From Candolleomyces eurysporus (Eukaryota; Basidiomycota; Agaricomycetes; Agaricales; Psathyrellaceae): a stretch of 64,000 bases of DNA. The translations under genes were made by a program, and so were the position numbers. This document shows positions 10,584 through 22,657 of this stretch, piece by piece (within the stretch, counting starts at the first letter, position 1; each line of letters opens with the position of its first letter). A model generated the notes under the pieces. It was given only the letters and a program-made list of their open reading frames with translations. It had not been told where the DNA came from and made no database searches. Where the stretch lies: the NCBI GenBank assembly GCA_027579435.1, contig JANBPK010001054.1, positions 1-64,000 on the forward strand, written 5' to 3'.

Positions 10584-13500
10584 TAGTGCTGCCGCGAGTC
10601 AAGTTCAAGTCAGCTCGAGGTGACTTTTTTTCAAACTCCGATCGCCTCGAGTTCAACTCGACTCGAGCTGAGCTCGAGCCGCTCGACCATCACTTATGAT
10701 ATATAGAACACCGTGCCGACGGCTTGTCCAGGCTCACGAAGCTGGGAGGAAATCAATATAAAGCAAGATTACTATACTATAGCCTGAATTAACAATTATA
10801 AACTATATCTCAGGCACGAACTTTGCTCGATAAACTGTACAGGACCAATCGTCGACTTGAACATCACTTCAAGGCCTCAATCCTCACTCATCCCCTCTGA
10901 ATTTCCCCAGCCTTTCCACGATTCATCCACAAGCTCACACAACTCTACAACCCTCCCTTCTGCCATGAGCCTGTCAATTACCTCAGGCTCGATATCGAGA
11001 ACCGACAGCTCAAACTCGGAGCTTAGAAGATGTTCCGTAAATGAGAGACGATCCCCACGATAGATGAACTTCAGTATTTGAAGCATTTCCATCATGAGCG
11101 GCGATAGAGATGACCGTCGAAGTGTGTCTGTCTCTTTGCTTGACAAAAAAGCGTGCTCACAGGGAACCGCTGATGCCTGCATAGGAAGGGTGTCAATTGC
11201 GAGGCGCCAAAACAGCGGATAAACAGTTTGATTGCTCTGCGCAAAATGTTAACGGGCTATCTTAAATTGTTGGTAAGTTTACGCACCTGCCAAAAGCGAA
11301 GGAGGTCAAAATCCTCCATTTCTGGGTCGTTGTCTTTGATAATACCATCCTTCTCCCACTTCGCAATCTCGTCTTCAACCGCTTTCTTATCCTCCTCTAA
11401 TAGTCGACATTCGAGCTGTTCAGGTGTTTCGTTCGAGGTTGGCGCTTCGTTCTCAGCTGGTGTGTCCGATGATCCGGCTGTAACTGCTGGGGAGGAAAGA
11501 GAGCGTGCGAGTGAGCTAAATCGTGCAAGCCCAGAAGCTTGAGCACGTGCAGCGTTAGACGCCGAAGGCATCTTGGTCAAGCATCGGGAGGGCGGTAAAG
11601 GGGTGGCTGGAGTAGTTGTTATTCGGCCTTCTTGTCGGAGAGCTGTTCGATATTGTAAGAGCTAATTAAAGTTGACCTTAGAATGATCGTTCTTTCACAA
11701 TGAATTGCTCAGGGCTTACCGTATCAAATATGGACTGTCGAGCCATTTTGTACTCCTCAGCCGACCATTGAGCCTGAAGCCATTCAAACTTCATTGTTGG
11801 ATTTATCACTGGAGTGGAGAACGGCAGCAGGTCAGCATAATAAAGGTCGTTGATTTTCAACATGTTTGACTCACCCATGGCCGCTGCATACGCCTTGGTC
11901 TTACGTGATAACATGAGGTATTCACGAAGCTTCGTTTGTGACGCAGAAATGGCGATAGAGAGCTCTGGCAGCTGGGATTTCAGGTTGTCGAGCATTGTAA
12001 GTAGCTTCTCGTACATCGGAAGAATAAAGGAAAGGGTTGGAGTCTTTTCTGCTGAGACGACCTCTTGAACCACGTGAAAAATCTGCAGAAATCGACGGAC
12101 ATCATTCAGAACAGCAAACTGACTGTCTGACATGCTGTAAGTGTCGGCGTGGCCCTTGTATTTCTCAAGTTGGAAAAACTTCCGAATGGCCTGGTCGTGG
12201 TGGCAGACATTACTATCAGAATGAGATTTGGAGGGAAAATGGATAGCACTTACAGCCCGCAGCTCTAACACACGATCAATCATCAAAAAGGTTGATGACC
12301 AGCGTGTATCGACATCCCGGAGCAATCCAACCACACGGAGTTGAATAGGCTTTCCATCCTTGTCATCCCCCCAACTGTTATTTTCATTACCAGATTGAAT
12401 AACAGCCTCAAAGTCCTCGCGCCGTTGCCCTGAATCTCGGATAAAATTAACCAGCTGACGGGCAAGCTTGACAACGTCGCTCTGGAGAAGGCCCATATAT
12501 GTTGGATTTTGGGCGAGTGTTGCAAATGCGTCATCGAAGGTGAGATCTTCATCAAAAAGGCCGAGTTGGGTCAGTAAGCCCAGTCCTGCTTTCACTGCGA
12601 GATTGATGATATGGGGGAAGCAACTAAGAAGTGATTGTTAGCTAATGGGACAAATCACTATAATGGCTTCAAGTACAGACCGAATGCGATTCCCTGCTGC
12701 ATCAAATGGGATACCTAAGGCCCGAAGCTCGTCACAGATCTCCTCCATGGACGTATTATTATTTGAGGCATTATCGAGCGTGATCGTTGAGACCTAGCAG
12801 TGTGTGAATATATATCGGGGAGTCGAAAAGGTTGTAGCTACATACCTTGTGAAGACAGCTGATTTCCTTGAGAATATTGACGAAAACTCGCCCGATGTTG
12901 CTTCCAGCATGACTACCTTGGATATGTCGGAATGCAACAAGGCGAGAGCGGAGCGTCAGGTGGCCAGTCGGTGATTTGATGAGGTAATGTGCTGTAACTG
13001 CCATGTACGACTGTAAATTCTGGCGAGACCAGATGTCACTCGTAAATGCAACACGCCCTAACGAGTTCTAAAAATTTCATCAGAGGGTGCAACGAGAATG
13101 GGNAAAAAAAACACACTGATATCTCTGCAACCATCTTTGTATATTCCTTTGTGAAACTCTCCGCTATCAGCTCACTGAGCTTTGTTCTATGTGGTATATC
13201 AGAGTCATCGAGGTCAACGCTCAGAAACAAGAGCAGATCTCGAAGCTCGTGACAATCTACCACATCCAAGGACTAGGGAACACATCAACATGTCAATACA
13301 GAACTCNAAAAAAGTGAGACAATGTATATGCACCTGATCATCTACTGCGACCCATCGTACCAAGCGATCAAGAAATCCTTCAAGAGTAAAAGGCTCCCGG
13401 GGCCGTTCAGCCTGATTGGAGCTTTTGCTATGCCATCGGATAGTTTCCCAGCCTTTGAGCTTCCTTGAAACGACAATGTCAAGCCAGTGCTTGCCATGCT

Positions 13501-14877
13501 TCCGCAGATGAGCCCGGATTGTCTTATTCTGACCTTCAACATTCTTCCAGGTTGTCAGCTTCCTACACCGTAAATCAGATATCAGCATACAAGATTTAGC
13601 AGATTTGTGTCACTCACGTTGTGCATAGCCGGCAGCGAAGGAAGTTGAATGTGTCCATTGAAGGTCGATTTTCTGATGGCAGGCTATTCTCAGGAATGGG
13701 CTCATTGGTGTCAGTATGTTGTCCTCGAGTAAAATACCAGATGTCGGATGCATTGGTCAACGAGCCCGGTGACTCCTCTTGAAGCAGCGATCCCAAGTCA
13801 CTCTGAAGTCGACCGAGTGCGGGGTGTAGGGCGTCCTTTCCGGTCTGCGCCAGTGACAGATCGATAGGCCCTATGCCAGGGATCACCGAGACAGAGGGCG
13901 TAGGCATGGGAGGAACGGTAACCGGGGCAGCGGTAGCGGTGCGTGTATTCCTCTTCTTGTTTGCTGTAGACTGCCCACCCTTGCGAGGACGCTTGCTGCC
14001 AGAGGTCTCAGCCGGAGGATTAGCAGGCAAGTTGAGAGTTGCCGTCGTAGTGTTCCCAAGGGCAATCCGAAAGGCTGGGGGCTCGCTTTGAGATGGCTGC
14101 TGCTCGTAGGCTGAAGGATGGGTGTTGTGGAAGGTCAAAGGTTGCTGGCTTTGCCCAGGAGGGTAGCCTAGTGAATGGAATGCTGAGGGAGCAGGGCCGG
14201 GAGCATAGGGGTGCCAATAGGATTGTGGAACCCATGGATATGGAGCCGGAGAGGGAGGTAGAGGAGCAGCAGGGTTTGAGAGAGAAACAGAGTGCATTTG
14301 TGAAGTACTACAGCAACAGGGCAAAGAGGAACAGGTGTTGCAGGGCAAGGTCATTGCCGTCTACATACCAAAACAGCATCAAGTCCCAATCCTTATATAC
14401 CTGCCCTTATCGCAGCCAACGCGTGCCCAACGTGTCGCGAAATTCAACAAAACATCGCGAAATTCAACAGACGCGTCGCGCTTTCGTTGCCAAACGCGAT
14501 CGGCGCTGGCTGACAACCACCCCTCCCAAGCGCACCCAAGCACACCCGACCCCTGGATAGTTCGGCTGTAATCTTGAAAAACTCAAATTCAGGTACAAGG
14601 TACAGGGGCCAGCAGTGAAGAAACGTACCTCTAGGCTCAGAAAGCAGAGCTATGGCCTTCCACCCATGATATGCAACACATTGTAAGTGAAAGAGAGTCG
14701 ACGCAAAGGAAAAGACTCGCTGATGATGGTGGAAGCTGAGAGAAAGTGAAGGGATCAAGCGACTTGACAGAGCTCGGGTCAAGTTGCCAGCTCGGCGAGT
14801 CGAGCTTCCGGATTTGGACGTGGGTATCGAGTCAAGTTAAACTCGGCTCGAGCTAACTCGAACTTGCGGCAGCACTA
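10584..14877 (-). mobile_element. Complete hAT-superfamily DNA transposon (4294 bp)
   Basis: The element begins TAGTGCTGCCGC and ends with its exact inverted complement GCGGCAGCACTA. It is flanked on both sides by the 8-bp duplication CAGCCGGT. Similarity of the ends continues inward (AAGTTC, AGCTCGAG) with a 5-bp indel, and both subterminal regions are rich in CTCGAG-type palindromes. One gene on the minus strand fills the interior. Perfect terminal repeats, a perfect target duplication and an unbroken transposase frame all point to recent insertion. It landed inside the TIR element at 9812-14980. Confidence 0.92.
10877..14354 (-). CDS. hAT-family transposase, apparently intact
   Basis: Ten exons keep one frame: 14354-13618, 13562-13334, 13272-13117, 13067-12846, 12793-12681, 12623-12254, 12190-11875, 11808-11720, 11661-11287 and 11236-10877, for 988 residues. 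The proline-rich N-terminus is followed by RCRLCTT and HLRKHGKHWLD, a C2-H2 pattern like a BED-type zinc finger. The catalytic region shows VAFTSDIWSRQNLQSYMAV, then TLDNASNNN and CFPHIINLAVKAGL, then LRDVDTRWSSTFLMIDRVL. The C-terminal dimerisation segment includes YPLFWRLAIDTLPMQ and SAVPCEHAFLSSKETDTLRR. Both Ns in the gene (13103, 13307) fall in introns. It should excise and insert its own element from the nucleus. Confidence 0.88.
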
Positions 14878-14885
14878 CAGCCGGT
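14878..14885 (+). repeat. Right 8-bp target site duplication of the hAT element
   Basis: CAGCCGGT directly follows the terminal GCGGCAGCACTA and matches 10576-10583 exactly. Confidence 0.9.
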
Positions 14886-14980
14886 GCAACGTTTTTGCCT
14901 TTGGTGGCAACACAGACCGGACTGGCATCTGTTGCCGCTGGCGGCAACGGCCTCCAACGGGCGGTCGGAATTTTCCGACA

Positions 14981-16333
14981 TATATGGTAGCACAAAGTGT
15001 AGAATGTGAACAAGTGTGGCCCTAATCTGGCGCACATTGTCGGACTTTGGACCGCGATGGCCTTCATATCTTAGTCTTAGCTGGTTGCCCTCCGTTCTCT
15101 TATCTGAAACGTCCATAACAGCTGTGCTTTGTAAAATAGCTGGCTTAAGAGTCTGGCCGTTCTCTGCGTTGGGATAGGAGGAACTACGCATCAGTACGTT
15201 TATTTGTCTTTTTCTTATCATTCATTTCGTTCATGGCCCTCAGCTCCCCCGCAACGCTCACAGGTCTCGAAAAGTACTTGTCTGTGAAGAAAGTGTGCTC
15301 ATTTTGGCGTTGTTAATCTACTCGTGGAAGGATCATAATGTCGCTCTTTCCCTTCCCTATCCCTTTTATCTTCGGCATTTCGTGTACTAGCACTACAATA
15401 CTCATCTAGGCTGACCAGAAATCCGCTCTTTACTCACCCCCTGTGTACTCGCATCCCATTTCTCGACAAAGAGCCGTTAACTAGGAAGCGTTGTCTACGA
15501 CCACAGGTCTGGCGGTTCAGCCTCGTGCGTAGTCACGATCCCATTTTTTAACAAACCTCACGAGGATGCAACGATCGTCGCCGCACGCACCACGGCCAAA
15601 ATACCATGTGTTGCTTTTTATCTACTCTTGGGTCGTTTGGTTCTATCCGCTTTCAATCACGATATATGTCATGCCTTTCTCTCTAGTTTTCATTTCTGTG
15701 GCTTCCGCGTCGTTTGCCGCTTTCTGTTGCCGCGTTTGGGGGAAGAAATCCCTGTTGCCTCCTCAATTTGCACAACATCGAGGACGTCTCTCGGCTCCTC
15801 ATCAACCTGTGAGGTCTTCCGGCAACGGCCCTGGGCCAGCTAGATTCGTCGTGCTGCCACGTTGCAATATCCCAATCGACTGTGGCAGTTCGTTTCGTTT
15901 TAGACGCTATCATCCGCCCGTTGTTTCTTCTTTCCATCACTCGTTGGTTCGTTCCGCCGTTGTTTCGTTCACCACCAGCGTCGTCCTTTCTGTCCCCCCC
16001 TCGCTGAAGGAGCCATAACTGAAGGATTGACTGAATTACCGATCATTGGCTCACTTGTTCCAATATACGCCATAGGCCTTGAATGCCACATTTGAACGGT
16101 CATTCATTGCAACCTTACCCGAGACGACGTATGTCGAGATTGAGGGCACTCATAGTTTTTTTTTTGCTTGCCGTCGTATGACCCTGTGAGGCCGGAAAAG
16201 CTTCTCGTCTCAGAGTCTGTATTGGCTCTCGCCAAACCATCCTATTGGTGTACTTATCGTATATCAAGATCGAAACGAAAATGAAAGATGAGTATTGCTA
16301 CGATACAAGCTGGTGGTTGTAAAGAAGAGTAGG
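14981..16333. other. Intergenic DNA, no supported gene
   Basis: An open frame at 15566-16018 on the plus strand is hydrophobic at its start, but it has no recognisable domain and lies in a pyrimidine-rich tract. Similar tracts precede the 3' ends of BTB copies D and H. I do not call it a gene. The interval also contains the 3' flank of BTB copy A. Confidence 0.45.
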
Positions 16334-17520
16334 CTACTGATCCCAGGATTCATAGCTCGCAATTTCCTCCTTAAATACGTCGCTGACGTTCACGTCCGAT
16401 CTGGGTCCAGGGTTCTGATGAGATCCCGTAGTCATGGCTCTGAGATTCGTATAACTCATATTAGTATTGCATGAGGGACAGCGATGATTTTGACAAGGAA
16501 TCGGGTAGCCCGAGCAATACCGGCATCTCAGTATTTGCAAGTTGATGATGAGGCTCGTCCTCGTAGGCCCTGGGGTCCCGCTATCTTGAATCTGGACAGA
16601 AGAACTGTTGTACAGATATATAGCCTCGGGGTCGTCAACCGATATTGATCGGCTGCAGCCAGAACAGTTTCGTGCGGCCGGGAACATCACATGCCCACTG
16701 GGACAGGCCAGACTACCGAGGGTGACGTTGAATCCTTGAACTGGGGCGGCCTTGTGCGGAACGGTCTGGTCCCGGATCCATAGCAGGCGGCACGCAGTCT
16801 TCAGACCAAGCCTCTCGAGATCCTCCAAGGGCCGAATGGGATCCTCGGTCACGATTTCTGTTAACCCCTCTTTGAGCCACTTTGCGACTTTATGAGCACG
16901 AGCAAGAACCACTTTCTCGATGGGGCTCAAAGAAATCTTCGACAGATTGTTTATCGCGTGATCTCTGATCTGCGCGATGAAATTTAGTGGACAAGTATTG
17001 AAGGATTGGGTTGGTTCAATGCCACTGACTTCTTTCATTTGCCATCTGGTCGACAGGTTGAGTACACCGATCCACTCGTCCTTCTCCAACTTGAACGCCC
17101 CGGATATCAGATCGCGGGGTCTACGGTAATCGCAATCGTCAGTTCAAAAACCACCGAAGAGAGTCAGAGCTGGCGGTGGGACTTACGTAGGGTATAAAAT
17201 TCGCAGAAGAGCATTGAAGTCGGAGGCTTGATAGTCCTCTAGCACAATCGGATGCTGCTTGTTCCTCCCCTCAAGCCTTCCATCTTCACCAGTCGGCAGA
17301 TCAAACATTGCAGCGAAGACCTCGGAGTTCTCGATAAGTCTGTGAGGTGGCACCGAGAATGTGATCTCTTCGACCTGCGACGAACGAGCTGTTTCTTAAT
17401 ACCGCGTTGGAGTGATATGGAGTAACACACTTTGAAGAAGATATGATCCCAATAAACAGGCTGTGGGCGCTCCTGAGTCGCCGTTGTGGACACTTCTCCA
17501 GATGTGTTATCGCTGGCCAT
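16334..17520 (-). CDS. BTB/POZ protein with C-terminal CxxC knuckles (copy A)
   Basis: Four exons, 17520-17431, 17374-17187, 17120-17030 and 16969-16334, give 334 residues. The BTB fold starts at about residue 23 (YWDHIFFKVEEITFSVPPHR, then ENSEVFAAMFDLP and HPIVLEDYQASDFNALLRIL). The middle contains EWIGVLNLSTRWQMKE and the helical segment SLSPIEKVVLARAHKVAKWL. The last 120 residues hold two cysteine pairs (NCSGCSRSISVDDPEAIYL; LRCRYCSGYPIPC and RCPSCNTN), which look like zinc knuckles, and the protein ends EEIASYESWDQ. BTB domains dimerise and often recruit CUL3; that role is inferred from the family only. It is closest to copy D and to fragment F, and it shares their upstream sequence. Confidence 0.85.
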
Positions 17521-17829
17521 GAGTTGTGCTAATGAAGCGGAGGAAAGAAACAGCAGTACTTGATTGGTATCGATCTATAGATATTTCGGAGGTCACGTTG
17601 GCACGCCTCGTTGCACTTCTCATGGACTGTCTGATTCGGGATTCGGGCGTCAAACCGACGTTTCTATTGAGAACCTTGATGGGATCGTGATGTCACTCAG
17701 ATCCATGAGGCTGAATCACGAGACCTGCGGTCGTAGAGAACGCTTGCTCAGTCACATCTCTTCATCGCACATGCCAGTCCTACTACTGCTATGTTGGAGC
17801 AGGGGTCTAGGGTAGGTGGCTGCTGGTTC

Positions 17830-18060
17830 CAAGGGTCGTATGTATCTGGTAATTTCGTCTTTAAGCCCTTCAAAAATCTGCTGGCAGACACAGGTAGCGT
17901 CGATAAGACTGCTGGGCCCAAAAATCCGCAGTACTGCGTAAACGCGAACCCTCTAGAACGATTGGACGTTCCTGTTCAAACTCATAGCCATCCCTATCCT
18001 GTGACATACGGAACACAGCCGCAAATGCCTCCGAATCTTCAATGAACCTGTTTGACGGGC
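17830..18060 (-). pseudogene. BTB remnant B1: BTB piece joined to a C-terminal tail
   Basis: Read on the minus strand, about 18055-17945 encodes RFIEDSEAFAAVFRMSQDR followed by QERPIVLEG, a clear BTB segment. About 110 bp on (17895-17845) comes IFEGLKDEITRY, which matches the extreme C-terminus of copies E and G. The whole middle of the gene is missing, so an internal deletion has joined both ends. No open frame spans the remnant. Confidence 0.6.
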
Positions 18061-18478
18061 TTTCAGCAGGGTCTCCTAGACCTGCGTCCCAATCATGACG
18101 TTGATTGGCCCTGTCATCTCCGTTGTCAATCCATAATCACCTTGAAGCACAGCATGCCACCCCGAAGTACATCTGCCATTACTCCTACTCCTGAGGATGT
18201 GTTCTCGGAAGGACTGCTCGTCGGAATGCCCGGCGATGATGAGAAGCAAAGGTGGGTTGACAGGCAGTCGCCGCGCACAAGATGCCAAGTAGGAATGGCA
18301 AAGGGAAGAGTGACCATGTGATAGGTGTTTGACATTTGCTATCCATCGATAAAGGCTATATCGGACGTCAATGCTGACGCAAGGAAGAATGACCGCCAAT
18401 TATATCAGGGATCTATAATATGAAGCTGATTGTTCGATGATAGTGAACGCTCAAAATTGTGACCAGCTAATCGGTTCG

Positions 18479-18835
18479 GCTTCAGGAGTTTCCGGCTCTG
18501 GATCCACAGCAGGCACATGGAGTCTCTAGCTTTACGATCCGATTTCGGCGAAAGGTTCAGTTCGCTGATAATTTCAGTCAACCCCTCCGATCACCAATCA
18601 AAATCGTTCAAGGGATTAGTGTAGCACGGCTTTTTCAACAAGCAAGGCTGAGTGACGTCTTGCAGTGTTGGGTGATGCCGTACCTTCTGAGCTGAGAAAA
18701 CGATGTTTATTACTCACGTCTGAGGAGTCGCTACCAACGTTTAGGCACACCTTTTTCATGCCCCACCTCGTCGATAAGCTTAGCACACCGATCCATCGCT
18801 CCTTTTTGAGCTTGAAGTAGCCAAAGACCAGGTCT
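18479..18835 (-). pseudogene. BTB remnant B2: middle part only
   Basis: On the minus strand 18835-18750 encodes LKKERWIGVLSLSTRWGMKK, the conserved linker after the BTB fold. About 18600-18480 encodes GLTEIISELN and LLWIQSRKL, the equivalent of the helical middle. Both the BTB start and the cysteine-rich end are absent, and the frame is broken between the two pieces. Confidence 0.6.
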
Positions 18836-19145
18836 TATTGCCTATTTTCATCATCTTTGTCGTACATAGAGACCTTCAGAAAAGGGGGCGACAACGCGCA
18901 TCCTGGGCTAAGAGCCCTCATCGACATCAAAATGGGCAGCCTGATACCCTCGCATTGACGTTCAACATGGCGTTGGTAGGAGCAAAGAAAGAACGATTGG
19001 ACTATTATCTCAATCAATTGTCATAGTGATGGTGGCGACACGACGCTGAGCATGGATCCCACTGAAGCATTTCATAGAGATGGATGAAAAATGTGATACA
19101 TGTACAAGAGAATTCATCGTCATCCGCAAAACTCTAGCCCAATCA

Positions 19146-20327
19146 TTACTGGTCTTCGGAATCATAGGCTGCGATTTCGTCACTGAATTCCTGCATTATC
19201 ATGGCATTGCTGTTTGGAGTTGTATTCGCCAGCCTGAAGAACATGTGGTAGCTGGCCGTACTAGTGGAGCATGAAGGACAGCTGAGATCGATGGTGAAGG
19301 GACAGGAGTTGCACTTTCTGCATCGCAAATGCTTCCAGTCGACATAAGGCTGCATTGAGGCTGGCCCAGAGACGCCATCGACCTTGGTAACCAACCCCAC
19401 GATAGATCCTCCGCCTACAAGGTAAAGATCGTCGCAATCGTTGATTTTTATTTCTTGACGGCAGTTGCAGCAGTTGCAGCTTTTCGTGAACATCACGGCT
19501 TTGCAATCGGCTCTCCCACACAGCATGGACCCCAAGGTGATCAGGAAACTAGGTACTTCAGGAGTCTGGCCCCTGATCCAAAGCAGGGTACAGGCTGTAT
19601 TCAGTCCCAGATGAGATTTCAGCTCAGCCAGCGGACGAATTGGATGCTCGTTAACGAGCTCGCTCAGCCCCTCTTTGAACCACTTGGCGACCTTGCAGTT
19701 CCGCCCGAGGACGACCTTCTCCACTGCGCTCATGTTCAACAAGAGCTTTGTGAGCTGCTGTATCGCATGCTTCCTTATCTAACCGATGTCACGTTCGTTT
19801 TGGTGGGGCAAAAGTCGACACGACTCACCTCATTCATTTCCCACCGCGTCGACAAGGTCAGAACTCCCACCCATTCCTCCGTGGTGAGAGTGTACGATCC
19901 GGAGATCACATCATTCGGTCTATAGAGATTGAGATCATTGTCAGCTTTCAATGATACTGACACCAGGCGAGAGATTATTTCTGCGTACACAGGATATAGA
20001 ACCTTGATCAGGGCGTTAAAATCGACTGCCTTGTAGCCTTCCAACACGATCGGATGCTGCTCATCCTGTCCCTCTGCTTGCTCGTTCCCGACTGGTAATA
20101 GAAACATATTCTTGAAGACCTCTGACATCTCTGTAAACCGATATCGAGGTGCTTCAAAGATGATTTCTTCAACCTGCATCCCAAGTCAGCATCGTGCATG
20201 AAAGAAGCATGACAGCAATCATGGAGAGAACCCAGACCTTGAAGAACACTGTGCCGTCCCAGCGGATAGGCCTCGGACGGTCAGTAGTCGATGGATTGGA
20301 AGTCCCTTCAAAGCCGATAGTCGACAT
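19146..20327 (-). CDS. BTB/POZ protein with C-terminal CxxC knuckles (copy C)
   Basis: Exons 20327-20238, 20173-19989, 19919-19829 and 19778-19146 join in frame to 332 residues, with the same four-exon plan and intron phases as the other copies. The BTB region contains RWDGTVFFKVEEIIFEAPRY, FKNMFLLPVGN and HPIVLEGYKAVDFNALIKVL. The middle has EEWVGVLTLSTRWEMNE and MSAVEKVVLGRNCKVAKWFK. The C-terminal cysteines are CGRADCKAVMF, SCNCCNCRQEI, LRCRKCNSC and SCPSCSTS. The tail, EIAAYDSEDQ, differs from the usual ESWDQ. This is the most divergent of the six full-length minus-strand copies. Confidence 0.85.
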
Positions 20328-22657
20328 GATTTTGCACCAAGATGATGGTTGGAATGAAGGAATAAATGCGCGCTTGATATGGAGCTATCGATCACAAACA
20401 TTGACACGTTGTCAACTACCTTGTCTCGGTACGCATGAATTATCAGTGCTCTCCGCAGCTGCCGCAATTTTGAGATTATTTTTGCCCGGATGGGAGGTTC
20501 CCTTTTCTGTTCCTACTCTGCGTTCTTGGTGAGTGAATTCACTGCTTTGAGCGGGAACGGAAACCGGCCGTTCCTAATTGGAGCCGAGCGGGTGCCTGTT
20601 GATCCGACCGAGTGATTGGATCGTGGCTGCGATGATGACAACAGCGCTTTGATACTGTGCTGATTCTTTTCGGTCGTGTGCTCTCTGCGCGAGTCCCTCC
20701 CTCTCGTTCTCTCATAGCAAGGTCACTGCTGGTATGTCGTTGCTTTTCTTCCCTACTCTCTGGGTCTCTTGATCCTTCGACTACTGTCTCGCGTCCTAGC
20801 ACGATGTTCATCCAAGCCGAGTCAATCTCCGCTCTCCCCTCATCTTCTGCCTCCCCGCCCTACCCCCAGCAACTCCCCAAGGAGCACTACATTTGGAAGC
20901 ATGGGTCACTGTTGTTGACAATATTGGCGGTTTATACGCGGGGATGGTGGCTGCAACTTTGGGGGCTTTGCTTATGAACACCATCGTGGCTACGCACCTG
21001 GGGGATAGGTTCGTTTTATTGCCCTCCNTTTTTTTCTGCTGCCGGGTGACTTTGCCACCTCTGTTTCGCCCCTCATCTGCCCCTCTGCTGGAAAACTTGC
21101 AGATATACGAAGATCTTCTATCCTTAGCCATTCTTCATGCTCTCTTCTCCCTTCTCTTCTTCGACGAGACGACCTCCATCTCGTTGGACATTGGAGGAGT
21201 GCCGAATACCCAGAGAGATTGGGAAAGATCCCGCTATATGCGTTGACAAAGATGTTACCTGCTGCGTGAGCTCCACTACTTTAATTCCCTCCTCTACTTG
21301 CTCGCTTCGCTCCTTACTCTGTGCTCCCCCATCGCCCCTCACAATCTTCCTTTGTTTAGCGTTCTAAATCCATACCCGACACCCTACTTTCGTCTACTCA
21401 CTGTGTATATCGATTGCAGCGCGGCCCTCACCTACCTTGTCATCACGTCACATGTCATCCTCACAGTCCTCGATTCGAAAAGACCCATATGGCTCTACGT
21501 CCTGAGTGCCGTCGTTTGCGCCTACCAATTGGTTTGACGTCAATTGTCGTGGAGGTGTTATGGTTTGTGAGTCTTCCCCATAAACCTTTGCTTATTACCC
21601 CGCTCTTCGTTTCGGATTCTCAGCTCTTTCGTTCTTGTTCAGCTTCGTGTCATTTTCTTCGATCCGGTTTGGAAGAGAGCTTCTCAGCTGGCTCGAAATC
21701 TCGTGCAGTCCGTGCGATGTTCGATTTAGTCTATCACCGTTTCGAATCGCGTCGCTTTGTTCAATATTGCGATATCGTAGTGACCGATTTGCTGCGTTGG
21801 TTCAGCGACGAGTTGTTTCATCTCTGTTTTGACTCGCGACTATCCCAGCTACGGGTGCCTTGGCAATTCATTGATATATTTTTCTTCACCTTCTATGCTT
21901 CATTCTCACCCAACATTTTGGAACTTACCGACCCCTCAACTCGTTTCAATTGGCTTCGGACGCGAAAATCGACCAGTTGTTCATCTTATTTGAGACCGCG
22001 TCTATTGGGGTGCTGCGATTGGCATAGAAGAGTGGCGTGTTCTGGTATTTTCGCTTTCTTTCCTTCTTTTTTTTCGGCACTCGTCATCGGCGATCTGACA
22101 CCTCTTTGGCTGTCGTCGTGGCCGGGAAAAGGCGTTTCGTGGATGGTGGTGGGCTTCTCGTCGCACTCCACCATAAAGGTATCAGCAGGTCCCCGCCTGT
22201 CTAGCTAGATGCTCGACCTGGAGATGGGTTCTCGGCAGCCAATGCGCCGTGTTGTATCTGTGGAGCGTCGTCCACCCACGAACCCTTATATACCACTGGA
22301 CTGGATCGCCGTCGACTATCATTCTCCCCAAACCAGTATAAAGTTGTTCATCCCTTTTCGTTGGTGATGAGCGGTTCCGTTTGAACTATGTACTCTCTTT
22401 CGTTAAAGAGACTTAGGATACCGATGTGTTTACGCCGTCGTACTTACCAACTTCAATGTATTGTCAATTTGTGACCATTCCCATTTTGGTGTCGTGAAGT
22501 TGGAAAATTGCCATCTCAGAGTCAGCAAACGGGCTCTAGAATCACAGTAGACTAATCCATCCTATTCGCGCTAGTATGATACATCTAGAGTGATAGAGTG
22601 AAAAACGAAAGATGAGTATTGCTATGATACAACCCGGTGGTCTTAATGACGAGTAGG
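20328..22657. other. Intergenic DNA with possible remnants of a membrane-protein gene
   Basis: On the plus strand three hydrophobic pieces follow each other but do not join into one frame: GGLYAGMVAATLGALLMNTI (about 20930), LLSLAILHALFSLLFF (about 21115) and ALTYLVITSHVILTVLDS (about 21422). They suggest a decayed multi-pass membrane protein; an N lies at 21028. The pyrimidine-rich sequence at 21700-21840 resembles a stretch at about 34320-34430 before BTB copy H. I do not call a gene. Confidence 0.35.

Larger units (their letters stand above)
9812..14980. mobile_element. Short TIR element (about 0.87 kb) split by a hAT insertion
   Basis: The left end from 9812 reads TGTCGGAAAAGTCCGACCGG. 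The right end read inward from 14980 on the minus strand is TGTCGGAAAATTCCGACCGC, so 18 of 20 bases match, and each end is itself a near-palindrome. Removing the hAT element and one copy of its target duplication leaves about 866 bp without a coding region, containing the minisatellite at 9979-10220. I found no clear target duplication of this outer element. It is best read as a non-autonomous (MITE-like) element older than the hAT insertion. Confidence 0.45.

Noticed and set aside
15566..16018. Hydrophobic plus-strand frame as a gene
   Set aside because: Pyrimidine-rich low-complexity tract without a domain; similar tracts recur near other BTB genes as non-coding sequence.
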